12,476 nt of DNA from NCBI GenBank assembly GCA_937900755.1, contig CALCDN010000032.1, positions 1-12,476 of the forward strand. Reading direction: 5' to 3'. The stretch comes from an uncultured Acetobacter sp. (GTDB taxonomy: Bacteria > Pseudomonadota > Alphaproteobacteria > Acetobacterales > Acetobacteraceae). Below are positions 1-8,548 of this stretch, piece after piece. Every line of letters begins with the position of its first letter. Position 1 is the stretch's first letter. The position numbers and the translations under genes were made by a program. A model generated the notes under the pieces. It was not told where the DNA came from. It did no database searches and worked only from the letters and a program-made list of their open reading frames with translations.

Positions 1-1133
1 CCGGGGGACTTGCCGGGGGCGGGGGGCACATCAATCCACGGATTGGTCAAAAAGGTGTTGATGACCTTGCCCATGCGCGGGTCAAACCCGTCATACGCCT
101 TTTGCACAATGGCCTTGGCCTCGTCCCAGGGAATTTTGCGGTCCTCGCAACCGGGCAGGGGCGCGTTGCGGTCCCAGTGCTCCAGCCTGTCCAGCCCCAT
201 CCACTTGGCCTTGAGGCTGTAATAGCGGTGGGACAGGCGGGGGTAGTCCGTGCGCACGGCGGAAACCAGCGCGTCCACCACGCCATCCTCAACCATGTTG
301 GACAGGTTGCGCGAGGAGGTGGGGCGGGCAAAATGCCGCAACCCGTCGGATATGGACTTGTCCTTGGCCAGCGTGTTGGTAATGAGCGCGAACAGGCGGA
401 CATTGCCCTCGAACACAGCCCCCACGGCCTTGCCCGCGCGCTCGCGCACCGCGCGGTCCGTGTCGGACAGGCGGTTGAGCGCATCGCCCACCGGCATGGT
501 CTGCCCGTCCACCGTCACGCGCAGGGCGGCTATGGTCTCATCAAACAGGCGGCACCACGCCTGCGCACCCGTTACGGATTTTTCCAGCAGCACCTTTTCC
601 ACGTCATCTCCCAACTGGTGCGGGCGGTACATGCGCACGTCGCGCAGGTAGGGCTGCCAGCGGGCCAATGCCGGGTCGGCCAGTCTGGCCTGGAGGTCGG
701 CCTCGTCCAGCCGGTTGAGTTCCAGCCCGAAGAACAGGAGGTCGGCGGAAATATCGGTCAGCCGTTCGTTAATGGACTGGCTGAAGCGGCTGATGGACGC
801 ATCGGACGAATCCGCGGCAAACAGCAGCGAGGCAAAGGAGCCAGCACGGCCCAGTTTTTCCTCTATCTCTTCAAATTCGCTCAGGGCCTGCGCCAGTTGT
901 CCGCCGCTCAGCTTACCCAGGCGACCCTGATACAGCGTGGCGAAACTTTTGGCCGCCGCCGTGGCCGCCGCCAGATCGGCCTCCAGCCTGGGGTCGTCCA
1001 TGCCCGCGTACAGGGCCGACAGGTCCCAGCGTGGCAGGGTGGAACCCCCCTGATCGGAGGGAGAAGCAGGTCCGGCTTCCGCCGCCATAAGCGGAAGTGA
1101 CAGCGAACGGGAAAAATGCGCGGTATGTTCCAT
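1..1133 (-). CDS. pepF: Oligoendopeptidase F, M3B family (partial, N-terminal part)
   Basis: Metallopeptidase of the thimet-oligopeptidase group that cleaves short peptides, expected in the cytoplasm for peptide recycling. The window holds the first 377 codons; the gene runs off the left edge. Residues about 33-45 read PRWDLSALYAGMD, the characteristic opening of bacterial M3B enzymes. The helical N-terminal region follows, including LSDTDRAVRERAGKA. The last visible residues, PWIDVPPAPGK, match the conserved segment shortly before the HExxH zinc site, so the catalytic residues lie outside the window. The ATG at 1133-1131 is the first usable start: an in-frame TAG sits four codons upstream, and a weak purine-rich GAGTGGGG precedes it. 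A second Met (residue 16) has no ribosome site. The gene lies downstream of gltDB but a strong terminator (1204-1240) separates them, so it probably has its own promoter. The family is certain in all but the unseen active site; substrate range is unknown. Confidence 0.9.
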   Translation of the reverse strand, partial: MEHTAHFSRSLSLPLMAAEAGPASPSDQGGSTLPRWDLSALYAGMDDPRLEADLAAATAAAKSFATLYQGRLGKLSGGQLAQALSEFEEIEEKLGRAGSFASLLFAADSSDASISRFSQSINERLTDISADLLFFGLELNRLDEADLQARLADPALARWQPYLRDVRMYRPHQLGDDVEKVLLEKSVTGAQAWCRLFDETIAALRVTVDGQTMPVGDALNRLSDTDRAVRERAGKAVGAVFEGNVRLFALITNTLAKDKSISDGLRHFARPTSSRNLSNMVEDGVVDALVSAVRTDYPRLSHRYYSLKAKWMGLDRLEHWDRNAPLPGCEDRKIPWDEAKAIVQKAYDGFDPRMGKVINTFLTNPWIDVPPAPGKSP

Positions 1134-1203
1134 GCCCCCACTCTACCGTGCAAATCCAGCCGAGGCGAGAGCCCTTGCATGCAAAGACAAAGCACCAGAA
1201 CAC

Positions 1204-1240
1204 CAAAACGGGCGGGAGCCATAAGCCCCCGCCCGTTTTG
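1204..1240 (-). terminator. Intrinsic terminator of the gltDB operon, two-way
   Basis: A perfect 13-bp stem pairs 1204-1216 (CAAAACGGGCGGG) with 1228-1240 (CCCGCCCGTTTTG) around an 11-base loop that can add a small inner GC pairing. It starts 31 bases after the gltB stop codon. Reading the minus strand, the GC-rich arm is followed by TTTT then GG. The plus strand has the same TTTT, because the A and T runs are part of the stem, so it could stop transcription from either side. It insulates pepF from glutamate synthase read-through. The T tract is short (four), so efficiency is inferred. Confidence 0.85.
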
Positions 1241-1270
1241 TGCGCTAACGTCCGATAGAGGCAGGCAGGT

Positions 1271-4200
1271 TCAGGCCGATTTGGCCTGCTCCGCGCCTTC
1301 CACGCTAAAGCCGATAATCCTGGCGTAGTCCTTGGGCACAATCTGCCAGAACTGGGGCAGAACCTCATCCCACTTGTGCAGGAGCATGGAGGCATAGGCC
1401 GAGCCTGTTTCCTCCACATGGCGCGCCACCAGCGCGCGCAGGCTTTCGGCCCATCTGGGGTCGCTCACCCGCGACCACAGCAGGGCTTCGGGGTTGATGC
1501 GCTTGGTAAAGCCACCCGTGCTGTCCAGCACAAAGGCCATGCCCCCGGTAAAGCCCGCGCCAAAGTTGTCGCCCACTTCGCCCAGCACCACAACGGTGCC
1601 GCCGGTCATGTATTCGCAACAGTTGGAGCCGCAGCCTTCGATAACCGCCGTAGCACCCGAGTTCCGCACCGCAAAGCGTTCACCCGCCTGCCCTGCCGCG
1701 TACAATTCGCCCGCCGTGGCACCATACAGCACCGTGTTGCCGATAATGGCGTTCTGGTTGGACACAAGCGTGGAGGAGGGTGACGGACGCACCGTAATGG
1801 TCGCCCCCGACAGGCCCTTGCCCACGTAGTCGTTGGCGTCTCCCAGCACTTCGAGCTTGAGCCCCTGCACCGCAAACGCCCCAAGGGACTGCCCGGCCGA
1901 GCCGCGCAGGCGCACGGTCAGGTGGCCCGGTGCGAGCGTTTTCATGCCGAACTGGCGCACGATGAGCGAGGAAATGCGCGTGCCAATGGCGCGCTGGGTG
2001 TTCTGCACGTTGTAGTGCAGCTGCATTTTCTCGCCATGGTCAAACAGTGGACGGGCATCGTTGATCATCTGCGCGTCCAGCGAATCTGGCACCTCGTTGC
2101 GGCCCTCCAGCGTGCAGTAGCGCGCATATGGCCCCGGGTCCGCCTGCGAGAGCAGGGAGTTCAGGTCCAGGTCGTCCAGATAATCCGCCCCGCGCGAGAC
2201 CTGGCGCAGCAGGTCCGTGCGGCCAATGATCTCGTTGAGCGTGCGGAAGCCAAGGGAGGCCAGAATGTTACGCACATCCTCCGCAATGAACGAGAACAGG
2301 TTGATGACCTTCTCAGGCGTGCCTTCAAACTTGGCGCGCATGGCCGGGTCCTGCGAGCACACGCCAACAGGGCATGTGTTGGAGTGGCACTGGCGCACCA
2401 TAATGCAGCCCATGGCCACAAGGCTTGCCGTGCCAATGCCAAACTCTTCGGCCCCCAGCATGGCCGCAATCACCACGTCCCGCCCGGTTTTGATGCCACC
2501 ATCAGCGCGCAGGCGCACGCGGTGGCGCAGGCGGTTGAGCATGAGCACCTGATGCGTTTCCGCAAGACCCAGCTCCCACGGCAGACCCGCGTATTTGATG
2601 GAGCTGACCGGGCTTGCCCCCGTGCCACCAGAATGGCCGGAGATAAGAATGGCGTCGGCCTTGGCCTTGGCCACACCGGCGGCAATGGTGCCAATGCCCG
2701 AACGCGCCACCAGCTTGACGGTCACGCTGGCATCGGGGTTGATCTGCTTGAGGTCATAAATAAGCTGGGCCAGGTCCTCGATGGAATAAATATCGTGGTG
2801 CGGCGGGGGCGAAATCAGCGTAACCCCCGGCGTGGCATGGCGCAGCCTGGCAATAAGCTCGGTCACCTTGAAGCCGGGCAACTGCCCGCCCTCACCCGGC
2901 TTGGCACCCTGGGCCACCTTGATTTCCAGCTCGCGGCAGTCATTGAGGTACTGCGCGGTCACGCCAAAACGGCCCGATGCCACCTGCTTGATGGCGGAGG
3001 ACGCGTTATCCCCGTTGGGGCGGGGTTTGGCGCGTGCGGGGTCTTCCCCCCCTTCACCGGAATCGGACTTGGCGCCAATGCGGTTCATGGCGATGGAGAG
3101 TGTTTCATGCGCTTCGGGGCTGAGGGCTCCGAGCGAGATGGCAGGCGAGATCAGGCGTTTACGCAACTGCGTAATGCTTTCCACCTCTTCCACCGGAATG
3201 GGCTTGCGCCCATCACGGAAATCGAGCAGGTCGCGCAGGGCCACGGGCGGCTGGGCGCGCACGGCATCGGCGTAACGCTGGTAGATGGTAAAGCTGTCGG
3301 TCGCCACGGCGGTCTGGAGCATATGGATCAGCCCGCCATCAAATGCGTGCTGCTCCCCGCTGCGGCGCAGTTTGTACAGCCCCCCCACCGGCAGGGTCAG
3401 GGCGGACGCCGAGCCCCATGCCTGCTCGTGGAAGCTGAGCGCGTTGCGGGCAATACCGGATAGGCCAATACCGGAAATGCGCGAGGGCATGCCGGGGAAG
3501 AATTCCGCCGTCAGGGCGCGTGACAGGCCCACCGCCTCGAAATTGCAGCCCCCGCGATAGGACGCCACAATGGAAATGCCCATTTTGGACATGATCTTGA
3601 GCAGGCCCTTGTCCACCGCCTTGCGGTAGCGCTCCATGCACTCGCGCAGGCTGCGGCTGCCAAACAGGCCCCGGCGATGGCGCTCGGCAATGCTTTCCTG
3701 CGCCAGGTACGGGTTAACCGTGGTGGCGCCCACGCCAATGGTTACGGCAATGGCATGCACGTCCAGTGCGGTGGATGTGCGCACGTTAAGCGATGTGAAC
3801 GTACGCAAGGAGGTGCGCACCAGATGCGTGTGCACAGCCCCCGTGGCCAGGATCATGGGGATGGAGGCACGGTCGGTGGACTGGGCCTCATCGGTCAGGA
3901 ACACATGCGTACAGCCACCGCGCACACTTTCCTCCGCCTCGCGGCGGATGCGGGCGATGGCTTCGCGCAGACCCGCCTCGCCATCCGCTGCGGGGAAGGT
4001 GCAGTCGATCACGCTGGCGGAGGCGCCACAGAAGCCACGCAGGGCCTCGTACTCGCCCGATGTCAGGACCGGGCTGGGCAGTTGCAGCATGTCGCACTGC
4101 TCGGCCGACTGGTCCAGAATGTTGCCAAGGTTGCCCAGGCGGGTGGCAAGGCTCATCACGCCCGCTTCACGCAGGCTGTCGATAGGCGGATTGGTCACCT

Positions 4201-5827
4201 GGCTGAACATCTGGCGGAAATAGTGCGACAGACCACGGTAACGCGGCGAAAGCACGGCCAGGGGGGTATCATCCCCCATGGAGCCAATGGCTTCGCTCGC
4301 GTCTTCCACCATGGGGTGGAGCAGGGTTTCCAGCTCTTCGAGCGTGGTGCCCACGGCCAGCTGGCGGCGGCGCAGTTCGTCACCTTTGTAATAGACAGGC
4401 TCGGTCACTTCGGAGCGGACAAGGTGGCCGATCTTCTGGGTGCGCTTGATCCAGTCCGAAAAATCCTGACGGGTGGACAGCACATCCAGCAGCGCGCTGT
4501 TGCCGTAAAGCCTGGCTTCGTCCAGGTCCACGCCAATCATCTCGCCCGGGCCAAGGCGCCCACGGCTGACAATGGCGTTTTCGGGCACGCGCACCATCCC
4601 GGTCTCGGAGCCTACAATCAGCAGGTTATCCGTGGTCACCGTGTAGCGCAGCGGGCGCAGGCCGGAGCGGTCCAGCCCGGCCACAACCCAGCGGCCATCG
4701 GTCGCGCACAGGGCGGCGGGGCCGTCCCACGGTTCCATAACCGCGTTGCAGTAGGTGAACATGTCGCGGTGCGCGGGCTTCATGGTCGCGTTGCCGCCCA
4801 CACTGGCGGGGATCATCAGCGCCTTGGCCGCAGGCGCGTCCCGCCCGGCAAAGGTCAGCAGTTCAAACACGTTGTCCAGCGTTGCCGTATCCGACCCACC
4901 AGCCTGCACCAAAGGCTTGATGTCAGCCATCCACGGGTCAAGGTCAGGGTGGGACAGGCGCGTTTCGTGGCTTTTCATCCAGTTGATGTTGCCCGAAATG
5001 GTGTTGATTTCACCATTATGGGCAAGGCGGCGGAACGGCTGGGCCAGCTTCCATGTGGGGAAGGTGTTGGTGGAATAGCGCTGGTGGTAGATGGCAAACC
5101 GGCTGACAAAGCGTTCGTCCAGCAGGTCGGGGTAGAACTCGGTCAGGTGCTCGGCAAGGAACATGCCCTTGTAGATAAGCGAGCGGCAGGACAGCGAGCA
5201 GATATACAGGTCAACCTGTGCGGCAATAGCGGCTTTTTCTATCCGGCGGCGAATGACGTACAGGTCGCGCTCGAACGCCTCTTCCGTTTTGCCCGGCAGG
5301 TTGCGGATGAGAATCTGCTCGATTTCGGGGCGGGTCGCATTGGCTTTTTCACCAATGCAGGTGGTGTCGATCGGCACCTGCCGCCAGCCGTAAATGCCGT
5401 AGCCAAAGGCCAGGATCTGGGTTTCGATAATCTGGCGGCACTGTTCCTGCGCCACAAAATCGGTCTTGGGCAAAAACACCTGCCCCACGGCAATGGGGCC
5501 ATCGCTGGGGCGGTCACCCGTGCTGGTAATGGCGTCCGCAAAGAATTCCTGCGGAATTTCAACGTGAATACCAGCACCATCGCCGGTCTTGCCGTCCGCA
5601 TCCACCGCACCGCGGTGCCAGATGGCCTTGAGCGCTGCAATACCGGCTTCCACCACCTCGCGGCGGCGCTTGCCATCAAGGGCGGCCACAAGGCCCACAC
5701 CGCACGAATCGCGCTCGTCCGCGGGGTCATACAGCCCGTCGAGGGCCTGCACGTTGGCGTCCCACGCCTTGAGAAACTCTTCACCGCTTTCAGCGGAAAC
5801 AGTGTGCGAAAACTGTTCCATATCCAT
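1271..5827 (-). CDS. gltB: NADPH-glutamate synthase, large (alpha) subunit
   Basis: Makes two glutamates from glutamine and 2-oxoglutarate in ammonia assimilation, with GltD as electron donor. The protein is 1,518 residues, the usual size. Order: a 41-residue propeptide; a class II glutamine amidotransferase domain starting at nucleophile Cys42 (DSCGVG) and including HNGEINT near residue 270; a central domain (about 480-775); an FMN-binding TIM barrel (about 830-1200) with PPPHHDIYSIEDL and SGHSGGTGASP; and a C-terminal beta-helix (about 1290-1500). The 3Fe-4S ligands are Cys1141, Cys1147 and Cys1152, with the same spacing as in Azospirillum GltB. I chose the ATG at 5827 because its A is shared with the gltD stop (TAATG), GGAGCAGGGA lies just upstream, and it gives a normal propeptide. 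An ATG at 5872 would add 15 residues inside gltD. Second gene of a gltD-gltB operon, probably translationally coupled. Ends TGA at 1271. Confidence 0.98.
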   Translation of the reverse strand: MDMEQFSHTVSAESGEEFLKAWDANVQALDGLYDPADERDSCGVGLVAALDGKRRREVVEAGIAALKAIWHRGAVDADGKTGDGAGIHVEIPQEFFADAITSTGDRPSDGPIAVGQVFLPKTDFVAQEQCRQIIETQILAFGYGIYGWRQVPIDTTCIGEKANATRPEIEQILIRNLPGKTEEAFERDLYVIRRRIEKAAIAAQVDLYICSLSCRSLIYKGMFLAEHLTEFYPDLLDERFVSRFAIYHQRYSTNTFPTWKLAQPFRRLAHNGEINTISGNINWMKSHETRLSHPDLDPWMADIKPLVQAGGSDTATLDNVFELLTFAGRDAPAAKALMIPASVGGNATMKPAHRDMFTYCNAVMEPWDGPAALCATDGRWVVAGLDRSGLRPLRYTVTTDNLLIVGSETGMVRVPENAIVSRGRLGPGEMIGVDLDEARLYGNSALLDVLSTRQDFSDWIKRTQKIGHLVRSEVTEPVYYKGDELRRRQLAVGTTLEELETLLHPMVEDASEAIGSMGDDTPLAVLSPRYRGLSHYFRQMFSQVTNPPIDSLREAGVMSLATRLGNLGNILDQSAEQCDMLQLPSPVLTSGEYEALRGFCGASASVIDCTFPAADGEAGLREAIARIRREAEESVRGGCTHVFLTDEAQSTDRASIPMILATGAVHTHLVRTSLRTFTSLNVRTSTALDVHAIAVTIGVGATTVNPYLAQESIAERHRRGLFGSRSLRECMERYRKAVDKGLLKIMSKMGISIVASYRGGCNFEAVGLSRALTAEFFPGMPSRISGIGLSGIARNALSFHEQAWGSASALTLPVGGLYKLRRSGEQHAFDGGLIHMLQTAVATDSFTIYQRYADAVRAQPPVALRDLLDFRDGRKPIPVEEVESITQLRKRLISPAISLGALSPEAHETLSIAMNRIGAKSDSGEGGEDPARAKPRPNGDNASSAIKQVASGRFGVTAQYLNDCRELEIKVAQGAKPGEGGQLPGFKVTELIARLRHATPGVTLISPPPHHDIYSIEDLAQLIYDLKQINPDASVTVKLVARSGIGTIAAGVAKAKADAILISGHSGGTGASPVSSIKYAGLPWELGLAETHQVLMLNRLRHRVRLRADGGIKTGRDVVIAAMLGAEEFGIGTASLVAMGCIMVRQCHSNTCPVGVCSQDPAMRAKFEGTPEKVINLFSFIAEDVRNILASLGFRTLNEIIGRTDLLRQVSRGADYLDDLDLNSLLSQADPGPYARYCTLEGRNEVPDSLDAQMINDARPLFDHGEKMQLHYNVQNTQRAIGTRISSLIVRQFGMKTLAPGHLTVRLRGSAGQSLGAFAVQGLKLEVLGDANDYVGKGLSGATITVRPSPSSTLVSNQNAIIGNTVLYGATAGELYAAGQAGERFAVRNSGATAVIEGCGSNCCEYMTGGTVVVLGEVGDNFGAGFTGGMAFVLDSTGGFTKRINPEALLWSRVSDPRWAESLRALVARHVEETGSAYASMLLHKWDEVLPQFWQIVPKDYARIIGFSVEGAEQAKSA

Positions 5828-7272
5828 TATCCCTGCTCCGCCGTACGCGCCGTTGCATCGGCCCTGATCCACTCATGGATGCTCTGGGCGGCTTCCCGCC
5901 CGTCCTTGATCGCCCACACGACCAGACTGGCCCCACGCACAATATCGCCTGCCGCGAACACACCGGGCAGCGAGGTCATGAAGCTCTTCTGGTCCACCTT
6001 GAGCGTACCCCAGCGCGAGGCGGCCAGGGCGGGCTCGTCCCACAGTTGCGGCAGGGGTTCTGGGTCAAAGCCGAGAGCTGCGATCACCAGGTCGGCCTCC
6101 AGCGTGAAGGAGGAGCCTTCCAGCGGTTCCACGGACTGGCGGCCCGAGGCATCGGGCAGGCCCAGCTTCATGCGCGAGGCGCGCACGCCCGTAACATGGG
6201 TATCGCCCAGAAAAGCCTCGGGGGCGGCCAGCCATTCAAACTGCACGCCTTCTTCCTCGGCGTTCTTTACCTCACGCGTGGAGCCGGGCATGTTGGCACG
6301 GTCGCGGCGGTAGAGGCAGCGCACGGATTTGGCGCCCTGGCGAATGGCCGTGCGCACGCAGTCCATGGCCGTGTCGCCACCACCCAGCACCACCACATTT
6401 TTGCCCGCGGCATCCAGCGCCTGCGCCTCGTCTGGCAGCACGTCACCCAGGGAACGGCGGTTGGAGGCGGTCAGGTAGTCCAGCGCCTTTTCAATCCCCG
6501 CAAGCCCCGCACCCGGGCCACCGATTGCGCGCGACTTGTACACACCTGTTGCAATAAGCAGCGCATTGTGCCGCCCGCGCAACTCGGCAAAGGACAACTC
6601 GCCAGCACCACTGCCAATGCCCTGACCAAGGTGGAACACAACGCCACCTTCAACCAGCAGTTCGTGCCTGCGGGCCACAATATGCTTTTCCAGCTTGAAA
6701 CCGGGAATACCGTACACAAGCAGACCACCCACGCGGTCGTACCGGTCATACACATGGACCTGGTAGCCCTGCGCGCGCAACTGGTCGGCCGCGGCCAGCC
6801 CGGCGGGGCCAGCCCCCACAATACCCACGGATTCCGCACGCTCGCGCAGGGGGGATACCGGCTTGACCCAGCCGTTCTCGAACGCGGTATCCGTTACAAA
6901 CCGCTCAACCGCGCCAATGGTCACGCTCTCGAACCCCGGCTCGATCACGCAGCTCCCTTCGCACAGGCGGTCCTGCGGGCAGATACGACCACAGATTTCG
7001 GGAAAGGTGTTGGTGGCGGAGGACACGCCATAGGCTTCCTCCAGCCGCCCTTGCGCGGTCAGCATCAGCCAGTCGGGAATGTTGTTCCCCAGCGGGCAGT
7101 GAACAGAGCAGAACGGCACGCCACACTGCGAGCAGCGGCTGGCCTGTTCGGTGGCCTGTTCGGGTTTGAAGTCATTGTAAATTTCGTCAAAATCCGTCCG
7201 CCGCTCGTCAGCCGTGCGTTTTTGTGGCTGCTTTTGCGGAACGGAGACAAATTTCAGCATCTTGGTTGTCAT
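5827..7272 (-). CDS. gltD: NADPH-glutamate synthase, small (beta) subunit
   Basis: Oxidises NADPH on FAD and passes electrons through 4Fe-4S clusters to the GltB FMN site. The protein is 481 residues, normal for the family. The N-terminal cluster region has Cys47, Cys50, Cys55 and Cys59 (RCSQCGVPFCSVHCP), followed by Cys94, Cys98, Cys104 and Cys108 (ICGRICPQDRLCEGSC). The FAD Rossmann motif is GAGPAGL at 153-159, the NADPH motif is GGGDTAMDC at 297-305, and the C-terminal FAD motif is GVFAAGDIVRGASLVVWAI. All key cysteines and glycines are present. The ATG at 7272 has GGGGA six bases upstream; Met5 has no such site. First gene of the operon. Expression is probably set by signals in the AT-rich region 7273-7467, but I found no clear sigma-70 or sigma-54 promoter there. 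The whole sequence is collinear with Azospirillum GltD as I recall it. Confidence 0.98.
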   Translation of the reverse strand: MTTKMLKFVSVPQKQPQKRTADERRTDFDEIYNDFKPEQATEQASRCSQCGVPFCSVHCPLGNNIPDWLMLTAQGRLEEAYGVSSATNTFPEICGRICPQDRLCEGSCVIEPGFESVTIGAVERFVTDTAFENGWVKPVSPLRERAESVGIVGAGPAGLAAADQLRAQGYQVHVYDRYDRVGGLLVYGIPGFKLEKHIVARRHELLVEGGVVFHLGQGIGSGAGELSFAELRGRHNALLIATGVYKSRAIGGPGAGLAGIEKALDYLTASNRRSLGDVLPDEAQALDAAGKNVVVLGGGDTAMDCVRTAIRQGAKSVRCLYRRDRANMPGSTREVKNAEEEGVQFEWLAAPEAFLGDTHVTGVRASRMKLGLPDASGRQSVEPLEGSSFTLEADLVIAALGFDPEPLPQLWDEPALAASRWGTLKVDQKSFMTSLPGVFAAGDIVRGASLVVWAIKDGREAAQSIHEWIRADATARTAEQG

Positions 7273-7467
7273 ACGCCATCCCCGGCTACAAGGGCGCGGC
7301 AGACAGACCTCGCCCCCCTAAAATCAAGCAGGAGGGAAGGTGCCCGTAATCCTTACGGATAAAAAGACAGCATTACTTACCTATTTTAATTTTATGCCCA
7401 GATGCCCCGCATCTGGCGTATTTTTTACAAATTAAAAGGTTTCATTCCGGCCCTTTGTGCCCGCAAC
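7273..7467 (-). promoter_or_regulatory. Upstream region of gltDB with two hairpins
   Basis: This 195-base gap between the SDR-like gene and gltD must contain the gltDB promoter unless it is read through from 8424. Bases 7380-7440 are strikingly AT-rich against GC-rich surroundings, with several TAAAAT or TATTTT -10-like words on the minus strand, but none has a good -35 at 16-18 bases. Besides the 7398-7416 hairpin listed separately, a second hairpin pairs 7344-7349 (CCGTAA) with 7353-7358 (TTACGG) around three bases. A weak AAAGG...CCTTT pairing just after the SDR stop could be a poor terminator. Regulatory role is inferred from position only. Confidence 0.5.
7398..7426 (+). terminator. Terminator-like hairpin with T6, orientation without a gene
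   Basis: An 8-bp perfect stem pairs 7398-7405 (CCAGATGC) with 7409-7416 (GCATCTGG) around a CCC loop. On the plus strand it is followed within four bases by TTTTTT (7421-7426). On the minus strand the sequence after the stem is GGGCATAAAATTAAAA, with no T tract. So it looks like a plus-strand terminator, yet no plus-strand gene precedes it. It may stop antisense transcripts before they enter the SDR-like gene, or be a protein-binding or leader element of gltDB. Confidence 0.4.
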
Positions 7468-8424
7468 CTAGCGCTGTGGAACAAAAACACCCGAACGCCC
7501 GCCACCAGCCCTGTACCGCTCCAGATAAAACGGCACACAGGCCTCCACACTGCGCGGGACAAGGCCCAGCACCTCAAACCCCGATTCCGTGGGAGGGACA
7601 ACATTGTCCTGGGAGAGCATGAGCAACTGGTCACGCGTGAGCATTTTGCCCGGCAGGCGCTCCAGCACCCCCGCCTGCAACCGCGCCAGAGCCATGGGCA
7701 CACGCATGACGGGCTTGTCGCGCTGCGTCTGGCTCAAGGCGAAGGCGGCAATATCCTGCATGGTCATGACATCCGGCCCGCCAAGCTGCCACACACGGCC
7801 AGCAAGTTCGGGCGTTACGGCCAGTTGCGCCACGGCCTGGGCCACATCCCCCACATAGACGGGCTGCACGCGGGTGGTGGCGCCGTAAACCGGCATAAAC
7901 GGCAGGTACCGCGCCAGCGCGCCAAACAGGTTGAAAAACCTGTCTTCAGGCCCAAAAATAACAGAGGGGCGCACAATGGACGCATCGGGGCGGTACTGCC
8001 GGACCAGCGCCTCGCCCGCGGCACGGCTGCGCCCATAGGCGGAGGGCGCGTCTACCGCCGCACCAAGGGCGGACATGTGCACGTAGCGGGCAACCCCCGC
8101 CTCCGCCGCAAGGCGGGCCACGCGCCCGGCCCCGTCCACATTGACCGCCTGCAGGCTCTGCGCGGAGGAGGAGGACAGGACAGCCGCAAGGTTGACCACC
8201 ACCTCGGCCCCGCGCACCACACAGGCGACCGAGCTTTCGTCCAGCACGGATGCGTAAAAAGGCGCCACCTGCCCCACGCGCCCCATGGGCCGGAGCAGCG
8301 CCCCCTTGTCAGGACGGCGGCTGGCAACCCGCACCGTGTACCCCGCACGCGCCAGACACTGCACAACATACTGGCCGACAAAGCCGTTCCCGCCCAGCAC
8401 CGCCGCAGTCCCGTTCCCACTCAT
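7468..8424 (-). CDS. NDUFA9-like atypical short-chain dehydrogenase (NAD(P)-binding)
   Basis: Protein of 318 residues with an N-terminal Rossmann fold: GGNGFVG at 11-17, VVNLAA at 76-81, N95-V-D-G, and VHMSALGA at 115-122. This matches the complex I NDUFA9 / NmrA-like group of extended atypical SDRs, often annotated as NAD-dependent epimerase or complex I NDUFA9 family protein. In bacteria the role is poorly defined; binding of a nucleotide in support of respiratory complex I or quinone metabolism is only a suggestion. The usual YxxxK pair is YGRSR here (Tyr130, Arg134), so classical SDR catalysis is doubtful. The start at 8424 has AGGGAG eight bases upstream and places the glycine motif close to the N-terminus. 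An upstream ATG at 8496 would add 24 residues unlike the family. No nuo genes are nearby. It is followed 195 bases on by gltD on the same strand. Confidence 0.85.
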   Translation of the reverse strand: MSGNGTAAVLGGNGFVGQYVVQCLARAGYTVRVASRRPDKGALLRPMGRVGQVAPFYASVLDESSVACVVRGAEVVVNLAAVLSSSSAQSLQAVNVDGAGRVARLAAEAGVARYVHMSALGAAVDAPSAYGRSRAAGEALVRQYRPDASIVRPSVIFGPEDRFFNLFGALARYLPFMPVYGATTRVQPVYVGDVAQAVAQLAVTPELAGRVWQLGGPDVMTMQDIAAFALSQTQRDKPVMRVPMALARLQAGVLERLPGKMLTRDQLLMLSQDNVVPPTESGFEVLGLVPRSVEACVPFYLERYRAGGGRSGVFVPQR

Positions 8425-8461
8425 GCCCGTATCTCCCTCGCTTTGAATCGCACGCTCTACA

Positions 8462-8467
8462 ATAATA
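8462..8467 (-). promoter_or_regulatory. Possible -10 box of the NDUFA9-like gene
   Basis: On the minus strand TATTAT lies 38 bases before the start codon at 8424, at a suitable distance for a short leader. The -35 at 17-18 bases is poor. A CACACTGTG palindrome (8472-8480) sits in the spacer and could be an operator or chance. Weak call. Confidence 0.3.
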
Positions 8468-8548
8468 CAGTCACACTGTGTTGCATTCGCCCCCAACAGG
8501 CCATAGCGGGGGCTGACACAAATTCGTCAAAAAAAATCATTTTGCCTG

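Noticed and set aside
102..1100. 332-codon plus-strand open frame at the left end
   Set aside because: Antisense to the M3B oligoendopeptidase, which has clear family motifs in the minus-strand frame.
1922..3463. 513-codon plus-strand open frame within gltB
   Set aside because: Antisense shadow of the FMN domain coding sequence; His/Gly/Arg-rich with no recognisable motif.
5828..5872. Upstream ATG at 5872 as the gltB start
   Set aside because: It would add 15 residues inside the gltD coding sequence and give a propeptide longer than usual; the TAATG-coupled ATG at 5827 has a better ribosome site.
3677..6313. 878-codon plus-strand open frame antisense to gltB and gltD
   Set aside because: It mirrors two unmistakable genes, has a composition rich in His, Gly, Arg and Gln typical of reversed GC-rich codons, and shows no domain. 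Long antisense frames are common at high GC.
7325..7343. Possible sigma-54 promoter (GGCAC ... TGC) upstream of gltD
   Set aside because: GG is followed by CC instead of GC at the required -12 spacing; the nearby TGC is two to three bases out of place, so it fails the consensus.
5875..7362. 495-codon plus-strand open frame opposite gltD
   Set aside because: Shadow of gltD, whose cysteine clusters and nucleotide motifs are all intact on the minus strand.
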